33,933 nucleotides of DNA, from positions 1 to 33,933 of the forward strand of contig NZ_JACJVP010000087.1 in NCBI RefSeq assembly GCF_014212125.1, written 5' to 3'. The notes beneath the pieces were generated by a model. That model did not search any database. It worked only from the letters and a program-made list of their open reading frames with translations, and was not told the origin of the DNA. Source of the stretch: Cohnella nanjingensis. Lineage in GTDB: Bacteria; Bacillota; Bacilli; Paenibacillales; Paenibacillaceae. Made by a program: the position numbers and the translations under genes. Positions 23,492 through 31,670 of this stretch are shown here, piece by piece (position 1 is the stretch's first letter; each line of letters opens with the position of its first letter).

Positions 23492-26400
23492 TTATCCGGC
23501 ATAGCCTTCGCTTACATGATCGGAAATTGAAAGTCTTAGCGTCTTAATCTCGAATGGCGCGAAGCTCAGCGCGATTGCCCGGCCCGCCGGGTGAAGCTGT
23601 TCGGTCTTCGCTTCCATCAGATCGGCTTCCCACGCTTGCGCGATGTCGAAGCCGGCATGCAGCGTCGTGCGCAAGCGGGAACCGGCCGTCTCGTACAATC
23701 GCACGATCAAATCCTCGCCGTCTTCGGCCCGCTTGACGGCTTCGATCATGACGTTCGGATGATCGGCCTGGAGCAAGGAATAAACGGCATTCGTCCCGCC
23801 AGGGCCGGCGGTCTCGCTGCCGGCAGCGGCGGTCGCCGTGCGAAGCGGAACGTTCAACTCGTAGCCGCGCTTGTATACGTCCGCGGCGACGTGATCGCCC
23901 GGGTGCGGATAAAGCGAATAGGTGAACGTGTGCTCCGCGCGGTCCGCCTCGGGATCGGGATAGGACGGGCTCCGCAGCAGGTTCAGATCGAGGGTGCCGC
24001 CCTCGGCGCGATGGCCGTATTTGCAGTCGTTCAGCAGCGCGACGCCGTAGTCCGGCTCGGACATGTCGATCCATTGGTGGGCGCAGATCTCGTCCTTGGC
24101 GTAGTCCCAAGACGTATTGCGATGCGTAGGCCGCCTCAGATAGCCGAACTGAATCTCGCAGCTCGCGCTGTCCGACCGGATGTCCAGCGGGAACGACGTA
24201 CGGAGCATCTTGTCGTCCTCCCGCCAGTCGACCGTCGTCTCGAAGTCGAGGCGGCGGCTGCCCTGCGTCAAGATCACCCGTTGCGTCAGCTCGGACCGGC
24301 CGTACCGGTAGCGGTGGACGAAGCCGGCACGGGGGCCATCCGCGAACGCCGTCGTTTCGATCAGCTCCGGCGCCGCGCTGCCACCCGTCTGGCGGTAGTC
24401 CTGGCGGAAGTCCCAGGCATCGCCGCGGTCGTCGTAGACCTGCAGGGCGTTGCCCCGCTGGCCGGGAGCGATCACTTCGCGCCGCGAAGCCTTGTCGCGG
24501 ATCGAGACGATCGCGCCGTCCTCGCCGAACGCGACGGCGAGCAGCTCGTTCTCGATGATCCGCTCGTCGGCGGAGGCCCGAAGCGCCGTGAAGCCGGCGG
24601 CGGCCGCGTCGGTCAACGCGGAAGGTGAAGCTTCGTCCAGCCGCGCGTAGCCCATGGCCGGCACGCTGACGCGCCGCCAGCCGTCCGCCGTGGACAGCCA
24701 CTCTTCCCGCTCCCACGGGAGGGAGTTGAAGACGAGGACGTCGTCCGCGCCATGCCCCGCATCCCGCCTCCGTCCGGCGATCGTCCCGTATGCCGCTTCG
24801 ATCATCCCCTCGACCTGTCCGAGCAGCGCCTCGTACCGTTCGAGCGATTCGTCGTACACGCGCTTGATCGACGATCCCGGCAGGATATCGTGGAATTGGT
24901 ACAGCAGCACTTCCTTCCAGATCTCCTCGAGCGCCTCTGCCGGATAGTCGAAGCCGGCGTGAAGACCGGCGAGCACCGAAGCAAATTCGAGCTCGCGGAG
25001 CGCTTTCTCCAGCTTCCGGTTGAAGCGCTTGTTGCGCGCCTGGCTCGTCAGCGTGCCTTGATGCTTCTCCAGATACAGCTCGCCGCGCCAGGACTGATAG
25101 CGCTCCGCGCCTTCGGCCAGCCGTTCGAAGAACGCGGCGGACGATTCCTGCACGACCGGGGCGAGTCCGAGCAGGTTCTTCTCCCGCCCGAGCCGCTCCA
25201 GATGCTCTTCGCCCGGACCGCCGCCGCCGTCGCCGATGCCGAACAGCATCAGGCAGCGGTCGGATACGTTCTTGTCCGCGTAGCTCTCCTCGGCTTTGGC
25301 GATGGAGCGCGGCGCGGCGGGACTGTTGTACGTGTCCTCGGGCGGCATATGCGTCAGCACGCTGGAGCCGTCGATGCCTTCCCAGTGGAACGTATGGTGG
25401 GGATGCCGGTTGTACACGCTCCAGCTCAGCTTCTGCGTCATCATATAGTCGACCCCGGACCGCTTAAGAATCTGCGGGAGGCTCGCCGTATAGCCGAACA
25501 CGTCCGGCATCCACAGCGACTTCATCTCCTGCCCGAACTCCTGTCGGAAGAACCGTTTGCCGTACAGAATCTGCCGGACCAGCGACTCTCCCGTCGGCAC
25601 GTTCGTGTCCGACTCTACCCACATCGCGCCTTGGGGTTCCCACCGGCCCTCGCTCACGCGTGCCTTCACTTGGTCGTACAGCTTCGGATAACGCGTCTTC
25701 ATCCATTGGTAGAGCTGCGGTTGACTCGCTCCGAACACGTAGTCGGGATAGCGCTCCAGCATGCGCAGCGCCGTCGAAAACGTGCGCGCGCCCTTGCGGA
25801 TCGTCTCCCGGATCGGCCACAGCCAAGCGAGGTCGATATGCGCGTGGCCGACCGCGCTGATCGTGAGCGCCGGATCGCCGCCGCGCTTGTCGAGCTGCCC
25901 GGCCAGCAGGCGGCGGGCTTCGGCGACGCGTTCGTCGCTAGGCTCCGTCAGCAGCAGCGAGACGTCGTACAGCGCCTGGTAGATCTGCGCTTGGCGCGCC
26001 GTGCCGGCCGCCATCTTCTCCGCGGTCTCGAGCAGCACCTCCGCGTCATAGTACAATTGCCGGACCTCTTCGCGGCAGATCGCGATGCAGGCTTCCTTCA
26101 GCGTGCCGCTGCGGTAGTGGCCGAACAGATCGTTGCAGCCCGCATCGCCCCATAGGTCGATCGTCTCGTCGCCGGTCGAGGACGCGCTCACGTCTACGAC
26201 CCGCTTGCCCGGCAATCCGAGCGAGAAGTCGAACTCGGAGTTGATATTTGTCAGTCCCTGCGCCGGCGTGCCTTCGTCGTCGACGAGGCACACCTCGCCG
26301 TTCACGTCGATCAGCAGCACGACTTTGGCGCCGATAGCCCGGGCCGGAACCTGGCCCCGGAATCGGAACCAAGCGCAGTCCCACAGCTCGCCCCAGCGAT

Positions 26401-26569
26401 CGCCGGGCTTCAGCGCGATCTCGCGTCCCGAGGTCCGTTCCGCATAGGGTACGGGCTCAGGCGTCACCCAGGCCGTCACGCTCAGATCCGCAAGGGGGAT
26501 GTAGATGTGTTCGTTCAACCGGTCCAGCATAGATCGCAGTTGTTCCGGTCTCACCGTCTCATAGGGCAT
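23492..26569 (-). CDS. GH38 alpha-mannosidase
   Basis: This 1025-residue zinc enzyme has the catalytic alpha/beta barrel at about 235-500, containing GHAHIDLAWLWP (metal ligands H244 and D246) and the likely nucleophile D356 in LWMPDVFGY. The linking helical domain and the large beta-sandwich C-terminal half (TSFPLDIRSDSASCEIQFG, APFEIKTLRLS) follow. It has no signal peptide, so it should trim mannose from imported oligosaccharides in the cytoplasm. The start at ATG 26569 (MPYETVRPEQ) is supported by AAGGAG about 8 nt upstream; a longer frame to 26689 lacks such a site. It is the first gene of the operon after its AT-rich promoter. Confidence 0.94.
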   Translation of the reverse strand: MPYETVRPEQLRSMLDRLNEHIYIPLADLSVTAWVTPEPVPYAERTSGREIALKPGDRWGELWDCAWFRFRGQVPARAIGAKVVLLIDVNGEVCLVDDEGTPAQGLTNINSEFDFSLGLPGKRVVDVSASSTGDETIDLWGDAGCNDLFGHYRSGTLKEACIAICREEVRQLYYDAEVLLETAEKMAAGTARQAQIYQALYDVSLLLTEPSDERVAEARRLLAGQLDKRGGDPALTISAVGHAHIDLAWLWPIRETIRKGARTFSTALRMLERYPDYVFGASQPQLYQWMKTRYPKLYDQVKARVSEGRWEPQGAMWVESDTNVPTGESLVRQILYGKRFFRQEFGQEMKSLWMPDVFGYTASLPQILKRSGVDYMMTQKLSWSVYNRHPHHTFHWEGIDGSSVLTHMPPEDTYNSPAAPRSIAKAEESYADKNVSDRCLMLFGIGDGGGGPGEEHLERLGREKNLLGLAPVVQESSAAFFERLAEGAERYQSWRGELYLEKHQGTLTSQARNKRFNRKLEKALRELEFASVLAGLHAGFDYPAEALEEIWKEVLLYQFHDILPGSSIKRVYDESLERYEALLGQVEGMIEAAYGTIAGRRRDAGHGADDVLVFNSLPWEREEWLSTADGWRRVSVPAMGYARLDEASPSALTDAAAAGFTALRASADERIIENELLAVAFGEDGAIVSIRDKASRREVIAPGQRGNALQVYDDRGDAWDFRQDYRQTGGSAAPELIETTAFADGPRAGFVHRYRYGRSELTQRVILTQGSRRLDFETTVDWREDDKMLRTSFPLDIRSDSASCEIQFGYLRRPTHRNTSWDYAKDEICAHQWIDMSEPDYGVALLNDCKYGHRAEGGTLDLNLLRSPSYPDPEADRAEHTFTYSLYPHPGDHVAADVYKRGYELNVPLRTATAAAGSETAGPGGTNAVYSLLQADHPNVMIEAVKRAEDGEDLIVRLYETAGSRLRTTLHAGFDIAQAWEADLMEAKTEQLHPAGRAIALSFAPFEIKTLRLSISDHVSEGYAG

Positions 26570-26706
26570 GGTCCCACTCCTTCGTCTAACGCATGATCCA
26601 GGCGTATGTTCGCGCACAGGCGCGGTTGCGATCGCGAGCTGCCGGTGGCCGCCCGACCTTTCCAAAGTTCGGCGGATCGGCAGTTCCATCGCGTCAAAAG
26701 TATATC

Positions 26707-26782
26707 TTCACGATTAATATAATATATATATTTTATATAATCAATATTTACTTTCGTGAAAAATTTCCATGAAATTTGTCAA
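26707..26782 (-). promoter_or_regulatory. AT-rich promoter and operator region of the GH38 operon
   Basis: On the minus strand TTGATT (26739-26744) and TATATT (26716-26721) are spaced 17 bp and fit a vegetative promoter; a TTGACA (26777-26782) lies further up. The spacer is entirely A/T and includes the self-complementary AATATATATATT (26721-26732). Inverted arms TTCACGA (26707-26713) and TCGTGAA (26754-26760) bracket the promoter. A similar TATATA palindrome overlaps the GntR-type gene promoter at 28449-28469, so a common regulator is plausible. Confidence 0.55.
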
Positions 26783-26992
26783 ACGGAAGAAAATCGGACC
26801 GGAAATTGCCGTTTGTTGCGTTGCGCGGGCAATGCCGCAACCATGGGATTGTTAGGTCTTCGAGAGATGCGAGATTGCCGGTCCGGCGCTTCCGAAGGGC
26901 AAGCCTGCCCGAAAGGTAAGCTGGAAGGGCAAGCCGGAATACAGAAAGAGGACGGAGTCCGTTGGGTAGAATGTCGAGCGGATGGATATGTC

Positions 26993-27135
26993 GGGCGGGT
27001 GGATATCAGGTACATGGGATGCCGGGCGGATGGACGATCAGGCAGGTGAATACGAGAGGCGGGCGTTTACAGGGGGGAATATCCGAGCAGGTGGAATGTC
27101 GGGCGGATGGATATCAGGTACATGGGATGCCGGGC
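26993..27135. repeat. Degenerate minisatellite with a 35-bp direct repeat
   Basis: The 35-bp segment at 26993-27027 (GATATCAGGTACATGGGATG inside) recurs at 27101-27135 with one difference, 108 bp apart. Between and around the copies are many short G-rich variants of GCGGATGGATATC and GTGGATTACCGAGTG. The stretch 26785-27180 between the GH38 promoter and the GntR-gene terminator shows no frame with a ribosome-binding site. I see the minisatellite and nothing else. Confidence 0.65.
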
Positions 27136-27179
27136 TGGTGGATTACCGAGTGGTTGGATTACCGAGTGGGTGGGAACGG

Positions 27180-27228
27180 TGAAAACGAAAGAGGCCTCTC
27201 CGTCGCCATCTGGCTTCGGGAAGGCCTC
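27180..27228 (-). terminator. Rho-independent terminator of the GntR-type gene
   Basis: GAGGCCTCTCCG (27191-27202) pairs with CGGGAAGGCCTC (27217-27228), with one wobble and one mismatch. On the minus strand it is followed by TTTCGTTTTC. It begins 27 bp after the stop codon. Confidence 0.75.
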
Positions 27229-27255
27229 CTCGCTTGCGCATCGTCGAGTTGCGCG

Positions 27256-28425
27256 TTATTCCTTCGGTGCGGTGCGGCAGGGGCCGGTCGTCTGACGGAC
27301 GACCAGCTCCGGCTTGATCAACGTCTTGCTGTAGTTCCCTCCGCGGCCCGAGCCGCTGCGGACGATCTCGACCAGCTTGCTCGCTGCCTTGTAGCCGATG
27401 TCGTGCTCGAACTGCTTGATGTGCGTGAAGATGCTGAACTCCTCCACGATCGAGGTCGGATCGTCGAAGCTGACGATGGACAGATCGTCCGGCACGTCGA
27501 ATCCGGCTTTGCGCGCCATCTGGTAGATCTGCACGCCGAGCCGGCCGTTCAGCGTGATGTAGGCCGTCGCCATCCGGTTGCGGATATACCGGAACAGCGG
27601 ATGGGAATCCGCGTCCTTCAGGCTGTCCACGCGGAAGTCCGTGATGATGTGCGCGGGATTGATGAGCGCGCCCTTGTCCTTCAGCGCCTTCATGTACCCG
27701 TCGATCCGCTCCTGCACGGTGACCGTCTGCAGCGGCGAGTCGGAGCAGATGGCGATCTCCCGGTGGCCGAGCTGCCACAGGTGATCGACGGCGAGCGCCG
27801 TGCCCATCCGGCCGTCGGCCGCCATGTAGTGCGTCTCCACGCCGGGCAGATAACGGTCGATCAAGATAAACGGATAACCCTCCAGCTTCATTGCGAGGAT
27901 ATCTTCGTTGTACCGTTCTTCATCCATCGGGAAGATCAGCATGCCTTCCGCGCCGATCTCCCGCAGCGTCCGGATCGCCTCGATCTCGAGCTGCGTATGA
28001 TTGCTTGACAGCAGGATGACCGCGCGATAGCCTTGATCCAGCAGACTGCGCTGGATCCCCTCGATGAGCCGCGCCGCGAAATAGTCGTCGATCGAAGGTA
28101 TGACGAGGCCGATAATGCCCGTCTTCGCCCCTGCATGCCCGCGCTCCTCGAGACGCGCCGCGGGGCCATGGACGGAGTCGGGCGCGGACTCCCGCTCGGC
28201 GACGTCGCTCACGAAGCTGCCCCTGCCCGGCACCCGGGTGATAACCTTGTCGTTGGCGAGGCCGGACAGCGCGTTGACGACGGTAATCTTGCTCACGTTG
28301 AAGCGTTCCATCAGCTCTTTGTCGGTCGGTATGCGTTCTCCGCTCTTTAACCCTTCGGATTCGATCAGCGCCTTGATGTAATCCTGGATCTGCTGATAGA
28401 GCGGGATACGATCGGTTGTGTTCAT
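27256..28425 (-). CDS. GntR/LacI-type (AraR-like) transcriptional regulator
   Basis: This 389-residue regulator joins an N-terminal GntR winged helix (about 1-70: PLYQQIQDYIKALIESEGLKSGERIPTDKELMERFNVSKITVVNALSGLANDKVITRVPGRGSF) to a LacI-type periplasmic-binding-like sugar sensor (TGIIGLVIPSIDDYFAARLIEGIQ, YNEDILAMKLEGYPFILIDRYL, DDLSIVSFDD). This is the AraR architecture. The start could be ATG 28425, 28431 or 28437; 28425 has GGAG at the best distance. Its own promoter carries a perfect AT palindrome, suggesting autoregulation. The divergent and downstream context makes the GH38 operon its likely target. The effector is probably a sugar released by that operon. Confidence 0.92.
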   Translation of the reverse strand: MNTTDRIPLYQQIQDYIKALIESEGLKSGERIPTDKELMERFNVSKITVVNALSGLANDKVITRVPGRGSFVSDVAERESAPDSVHGPAARLEERGHAGAKTGIIGLVIPSIDDYFAARLIEGIQRSLLDQGYRAVILLSSNHTQLEIEAIRTLREIGAEGMLIFPMDEERYNEDILAMKLEGYPFILIDRYLPGVETHYMAADGRMGTALAVDHLWQLGHREIAICSDSPLQTVTVQERIDGYMKALKDKGALINPAHIITDFRVDSLKDADSHPLFRYIRNRMATAYITLNGRLGVQIYQMARKAGFDVPDDLSIVSFDDPTSIVEEFSIFTHIKQFEHDIGYKAASKLVEIVRSGSGRGGNYSKTLIKPELVVRQTTGPCRTAPKE

Positions 28426-28448
28426 CTTCATCTCCATTGCCCCATTGA

Positions 28449-28488
28449 CATATATATATAATATATATGGCGAATGAAATTCATGCAA
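28449..28488 (-). promoter_or_regulatory. Promoter of the GntR-type gene with overlapping palindromic operator
   Basis: On the minus strand TTGCAT (28483-28488), a 17-bp spacer and TATATT (28460-28465) form a good vegetative promoter. A perfect palindrome overlaps the -10: CATATATAT (28449-28457) and ATATATATG (28461-28469) around ATA. A repressor bound there would block its own transcription. The AT core resembles that of the GH38 promoter. Confidence 0.68.
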
Positions 28489-28608
28489 TCCCATCCGCCG
28501 TCTCGGGTATGCGCAAAGCCCTAGCCTCGGACGCCCGCCTCCGCCTTTCTGCCTAAACAATCGCCTTATCGGCCTGCGCTGCAAATCGAGTAAAAGGAAG
28601 TGTCGCCG

Positions 28609-29484
28609 ATGGTTCGCAAATACAGGGAACGCATACTGGAAGTGTACCCCGATCTGTCCATTGCGAAATGTCAACCGATCGACACCGGACAAAATAACGA
28701 TGTGCTGGTGATCAATCAATCGCTCGTTTTTCGATTCCCGAAATATAAAGTCGGCATCGCCCATTTGCAAAAAGAAACGAAAATTCTGGAATACGTCCAA
28801 CCGCTCCGTTCCCTTCCGATTCCAAATCCGATCTATCGGTCTTTTGACCCATTGGAAGTAGGAAAAGTATTTACCGGTTATCGTTTCCTTCCAGGCACTC
28901 CATTATGGGAAGAAAGTTTAACCCGAATCGAGAATGACGATGTCGTCCAAGGATTGGCTTCGCAGCTCGCGGCTTTTCTTCTCGATCTTCATTCGATCTC
29001 TACGGATAGCTCGGACGGGTTTCCGCATCTGGAAGATTCGGATCCGCGGGAAGAAATGTACCAATTGTATCATGGCATACAAACCAAGCTTTTTCCATTC
29101 ATGAGGAAGGAAGCGCAAGAGGAAGTATCCGTTTCCTTCGAGACTTTCTTAAATCGCGACTCTAGTCCGACCTTCCGACCAGCGCTCATTCACGGAGATT
29201 TCGGGGCATCTAATATTTTGTGGGAACCCGAGACTTGCCGCATTTCGGGCATCGTCGATTTTGGCGGTTCCGGTCTAGGAGACCCGGCGTACGATTTCGC
29301 GGGATTGTGGGCGAGTTATGGCGAAGCTTTTTTAGACAGGTGCGTCAGCTTATACCCCGACGGGAATGAGATTGCGGACCGGGCTAGATTCTACAGAAGC
29401 ACATTCGCCTTGCAGGAAGCTTTGCACGGGTTCGACAACGGAGATAAGCAAGCCTTTGAGAACGGAATTCAAGCTTACAGATAG
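28609..29484 (+). CDS. APH-family phosphotransferase, APH(2'')-like
   Basis: This 291-residue kinase-fold protein has the Brenner motif HGDFGASN (H195, D197 catalytic base, N202) and the metal-binding D217 in IVDFGGSG. The N-lobe (NDVLVINQSLVFRFPK, LQKETKILEYV, LPIPNPIY) resembles APH(2'')-type aminoglycoside kinases. Chromosomal homologues often have no resistance role, so an antibiotic substrate is only possible. The ATG at 28609 is preceded by AAAGGAAG by 8 nt. The gene is clearly more AT-rich than its neighbours, which suggests separate acquisition. It is divergent from the GntR-type gene and followed by a 51-bp repeat array. Confidence 0.87.
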   Translation: MVRKYRERILEVYPDLSIAKCQPIDTGQNNDVLVINQSLVFRFPKYKVGIAHLQKETKILEYVQPLRSLPIPNPIYRSFDPLEVGKVFTGYRFLPGTPLWEESLTRIENDDVVQGLASQLAAFLLDLHSISTDSSDGFPHLEDSDPREEMYQLYHGIQTKLFPFMRKEAQEEVSVSFETFLNRDSSPTFRPALIHGDFGASNILWEPETCRISGIVDFGGSGLGDPAYDFAGLWASYGEAFLDRCVSLYPDGNEIADRARFYRSTFALQEALHGFDNGDKQAFENGIQAYR

Positions 29485-29551
29485 AAAATCGCTTGTGCCG
29501 CGAAAATCTACATATACGATGATAAGCCACAAAGCGGCCATAACGTGAAAA

Positions 29552-30010
29552 GTGACGTACTGGGTACGTCACTTTGGCCTGGATGTAGCAAAGACGCGCG
29601 ATGTGACGTACTGGGTACGATACTTTAGCCTTGCTGCGGCGAAGACGCGCGATGTGACGTACTGGGTACGTCACTTTGGCCTTGACGCAGCGAAGACGCG
29701 CGATGTGACGTACTGGGTACGTCACTTTGGCCTTGATGCGGCGAAGACGCGCGATGTGACGTACTGGGTACGTCACTTTGGCCTTGATGCGGCGAAGACG
29801 CGCGATGTGACGTACTGGGTACGTCACTTTGGCTTTGCTGCGGCGAAGACGCGTGATGTGACGTACTGGGTACGTCACTTTGGCCTTGATGCGGCGAAGA
29901 CGCGCGATGTGACGTACTGGATACGTTACTTTAGCCTTGATGAGGCGAAGACGCGCGATGTGACGTACTGGGTACGTCACTTTGGCCTTGCTGCGGCGAG
30001 TACACGCCAA
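29552..30010. repeat. Second long 51-bp palindromic tandem array (9 units)
   Basis: GTGACGTAC recurs at 29552, 29603, 29654, 29705, 29756, 29807, 29858, 29909 and 29960, exactly 51 bp apart. In most units it pairs over 9 bp with GTACGTCAC around a TGG loop; the second and eighth units have partly lost the right arm (GTACGATAC, ATACGTTAC). The spacer is about 30 bp (TTTGGCCTTGATGCGGCGAA, then GACGCGCGAT) and well conserved. Frames on both strands are open because 51 is a multiple of three; they lack ribosome-binding sites. The array starts 67 bp after the APH-type stop codon. Apart from it and the next hairpin, 29485-30128 holds nothing recognisable. Confidence 0.95.
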
Positions 30011-30051
30011 GAAGTTGTCCCACAGGTTTTAAACCTTCTGAGACAACTTCT
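30010..30051. other. Large hairpin in register with the repeat array
   Basis: AGAAGTTGTC (30010-30019) pairs perfectly with GACAACTTCT (30042-30051), and inside it AGGTTT pairs with AAACCT. The arm GAAGTTGTC begins at 30011, exactly 51 bp after the last array palindrome at 29960. It may act as a transcription barrier for ypsA, which reads toward it, but has no T-run. Confidence 0.6.
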
Positions 30052-30128
30052 CATGCGTCATTTTCCGAAGCAGCCCGCCCCCGTCTCCCCGGACGCCGGA
30101 CGCTCCTCGCGCCGAATGCTCCGGCGGC

Positions 30129-30689
30129 CTAATCGAACGATGACAGCCGCTCCTCGTCCGCCATGCTCTGCACCTCGTCGGCGCCGATCGCGATGTACCG
30201 GTAGCCTTCCTCGTCGGCCAGCTTCAACGCGCGTTCCTTGACGAACTTCGGACTGGCTTCGCCCATCTCCTCGTCGTAGAACAAAAGGATACCGTCCGTC
30301 TTGCGGAACAGCAGCTCGTCCCGCGCTTTGAATTGCCAGGCGCCCTCGTAAGGCCGGTTGCTCACCGCGCCGTAATAATCGGCATCCTTCAGGATGTTCC
30401 GGTAATAGTTCTGTTTGTCTTCCTTCCACTTCTCTTCCGGATTGGCGTAAGCCGTCACGATGCCCAGCTTCAGCTGCGGGAAGCGCTCCCGCTTCAGATC
30501 GATGACGGTCTCGCACGCCCATAGGTCGACGCCGAACTGGCCGGGCGTGAGCACCCATTCCAGCCCCTCCTCCGCCAACGGCGCGAGACGGCCGGCGATC
30601 GCCCGCTTGATATAGACGATGGCCTTGTTCTTCTGGTCGAAGATATTCAGCTCGTTCATCCGGTAGCCCGTCACCAGCAGATTTTTCAC
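30129..30689 (-). CDS. ypsA: YpsA family protein (SLOG superfamily, DUF1273)
   Basis: This 186-residue Rossmann-like protein closely follows the YpsA pattern: VTGYRMNELNIF near the N-terminus, then EGLEWVLTPGQFGVDLWACE, EKWKEDKQNYYRNILKDADY, NRPYEGAWQFKARDELLFRKTDGILLFYD. The usual length is about 180 residues. SLOG proteins are thought to bind nucleotide-derived ligands, and YpsA has been tied to cell-division control in Firmicutes. The start is GTG 30689, with AAGGGGG 9 nt upstream; a longer frame to 30743 has no such site. It is 63 bp after the SDR gene and may share its transcript by chance rather than function. Confidence 0.93.
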   Translation of the reverse strand: MKNLLVTGYRMNELNIFDQKNKAIVYIKRAIAGRLAPLAEEGLEWVLTPGQFGVDLWACETVIDLKRERFPQLKLGIVTAYANPEEKWKEDKQNYYRNILKDADYYGAVSNRPYEGAWQFKARDELLFRKTDGILLFYDEEMGEASPKFVKERALKLADEEGYRYIAIGADEVQSMADEERLSSFD

Positions 30690-30752
30690 GCGGATCGTCC
30701 CCCTTGCTACTACCATCATAGGACGAATTCGGGTCCGCGCCAACCCGCGAGG

Positions 30753-31583
30753 CTAATTTCCTTTCCAACTATAGAGCGGCTGCCACCCCAACTTCTCCTT
30801 GGCCAGCCGGTTGCTGACGACGGCCGTGCGTCCGGTAAGCCGCGTCTTGCGCGCCTGAACGTCCGGATAGCAGATCCGCAGCAGATCCTCCGTGTCCAGC
30901 TCGCTCAGCGTATCGTCGCTCGTCACGTTCAGCGAGACGGCGCCGAGCCCCTCCGCCTCCAAGGCGGCCACCGTCGCGCGCGCCGCGTCGCGGATATCGA
31001 TGTAGCTCCACATCGATTTCTCGTACCGGTTCGGATTGACGGCATCCATCCGCGCGAACTCCTGCTGCGTCATGATCGTCGAATAGCGCATCGAGACGAC
31101 CTGCATACCCGTTCGGCGGTGGAACATCTCCCCCGTGAGCTCGTTCACGACCTTCGAGAGGCCGTAGCATTCGGCCGGCCGCTGCGGATGCTCTTCGTCG
31201 ATCGGGAAGTAGTCCGGCGAGAGGGGCGCAGGCGACCAGGCGAATCCGTAGGAGGACTCGCTCGATCCGGATACGACCTTGCGGATGCCAAGCTGCGAGG
31301 CTGCCTCTAGAATATGGTAGGTTGAGAGCGCGTTGTTCGCGAAAATGGCAGCATAGGGAAAACCGTTGGGCGACGGGATGGCGGCCAGATGCACGACCGC
31401 ATCGGCGTCCTGAAGCGCGCCGGCGACTTGCCCGAAGTCGCTTAGGTCGACCTGGAGCTGCCTGCACGGCAGATCCGCCCTTCGCTGATCCAGCGATACG
31501 ACTTGGTACTGACGGTCCAGCAGCGCCGCGACGACTTGCCTGCCGAGCTTGCCGCTGCCGCCGGTAACCGCGATCGTCTTCAT
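30753..31583 (-). CDS. NAD(P)-dependent extended SDR (epimerase/dehydratase or uronate dehydrogenase-like)
   Basis: This 276-residue Rossmann enzyme has the nucleotide-binding motif TGGSGKLG at 7-14, DAVVHLAAIPSP at about 61-72 and the catalytic Y140xxxK144 (YGLSK) with a serine near 110 (SGSSESSYG). Its short length and early motifs resemble uronate dehydrogenases and related sugar-acid enzymes of the extended SDR group. The start is ATG 31583, preceded by AAGGGGG; an upstream frame lacks a site. It follows the RspA/ManD-like gene by 87 bp, consistent with sugar-acid or sugar-lactone metabolism. The substrate is not certain. Confidence 0.88.
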   Translation of the reverse strand: MKTIAVTGGSGKLGRQVVAALLDRQYQVVSLDQRRADLPCRQLQVDLSDFGQVAGALQDADAVVHLAAIPSPNGFPYAAIFANNALSTYHILEAASQLGIRKVVSGSSESSYGFAWSPAPLSPDYFPIDEEHPQRPAECYGLSKVVNELTGEMFHRRTGMQVVSMRYSTIMTQQEFARMDAVNPNRYEKSMWSYIDIRDAARATVAALEAEGLGAVSLNVTSDDTLSELDTEDLLRICYPDVQARKTRLTGRTAVVSNRLAKEKLGWQPLYSWKGN

Positions 31584-31670
31584 GCCGATAGCCCCCTTCA
31601 AGAAATGTGGTCCCGAAGACGCTTCGAAACAACTCCGGTACGTCTCCAATACGTCTTCAATCCGTCTCGA

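Noticed and set aside
23119..23502. 127-residue frame before the permease gene
   Set aside because: It overlaps the start of the well supported permease and has no ribosome-binding site or family features.
26756..27049. 97-residue plus-strand frame downstream of the GH38 promoter
   Set aside because: Its sequence is dominated by the minisatellite and it lacks a ribosome-binding site; I see no protein features.
29552..30241. 229-residue plus-strand and 208-residue minus-strand repeat proteins
   Set aside because: Same cause as for the first array; the plus frame continues antisense into ypsA, and no translation signals are seen.
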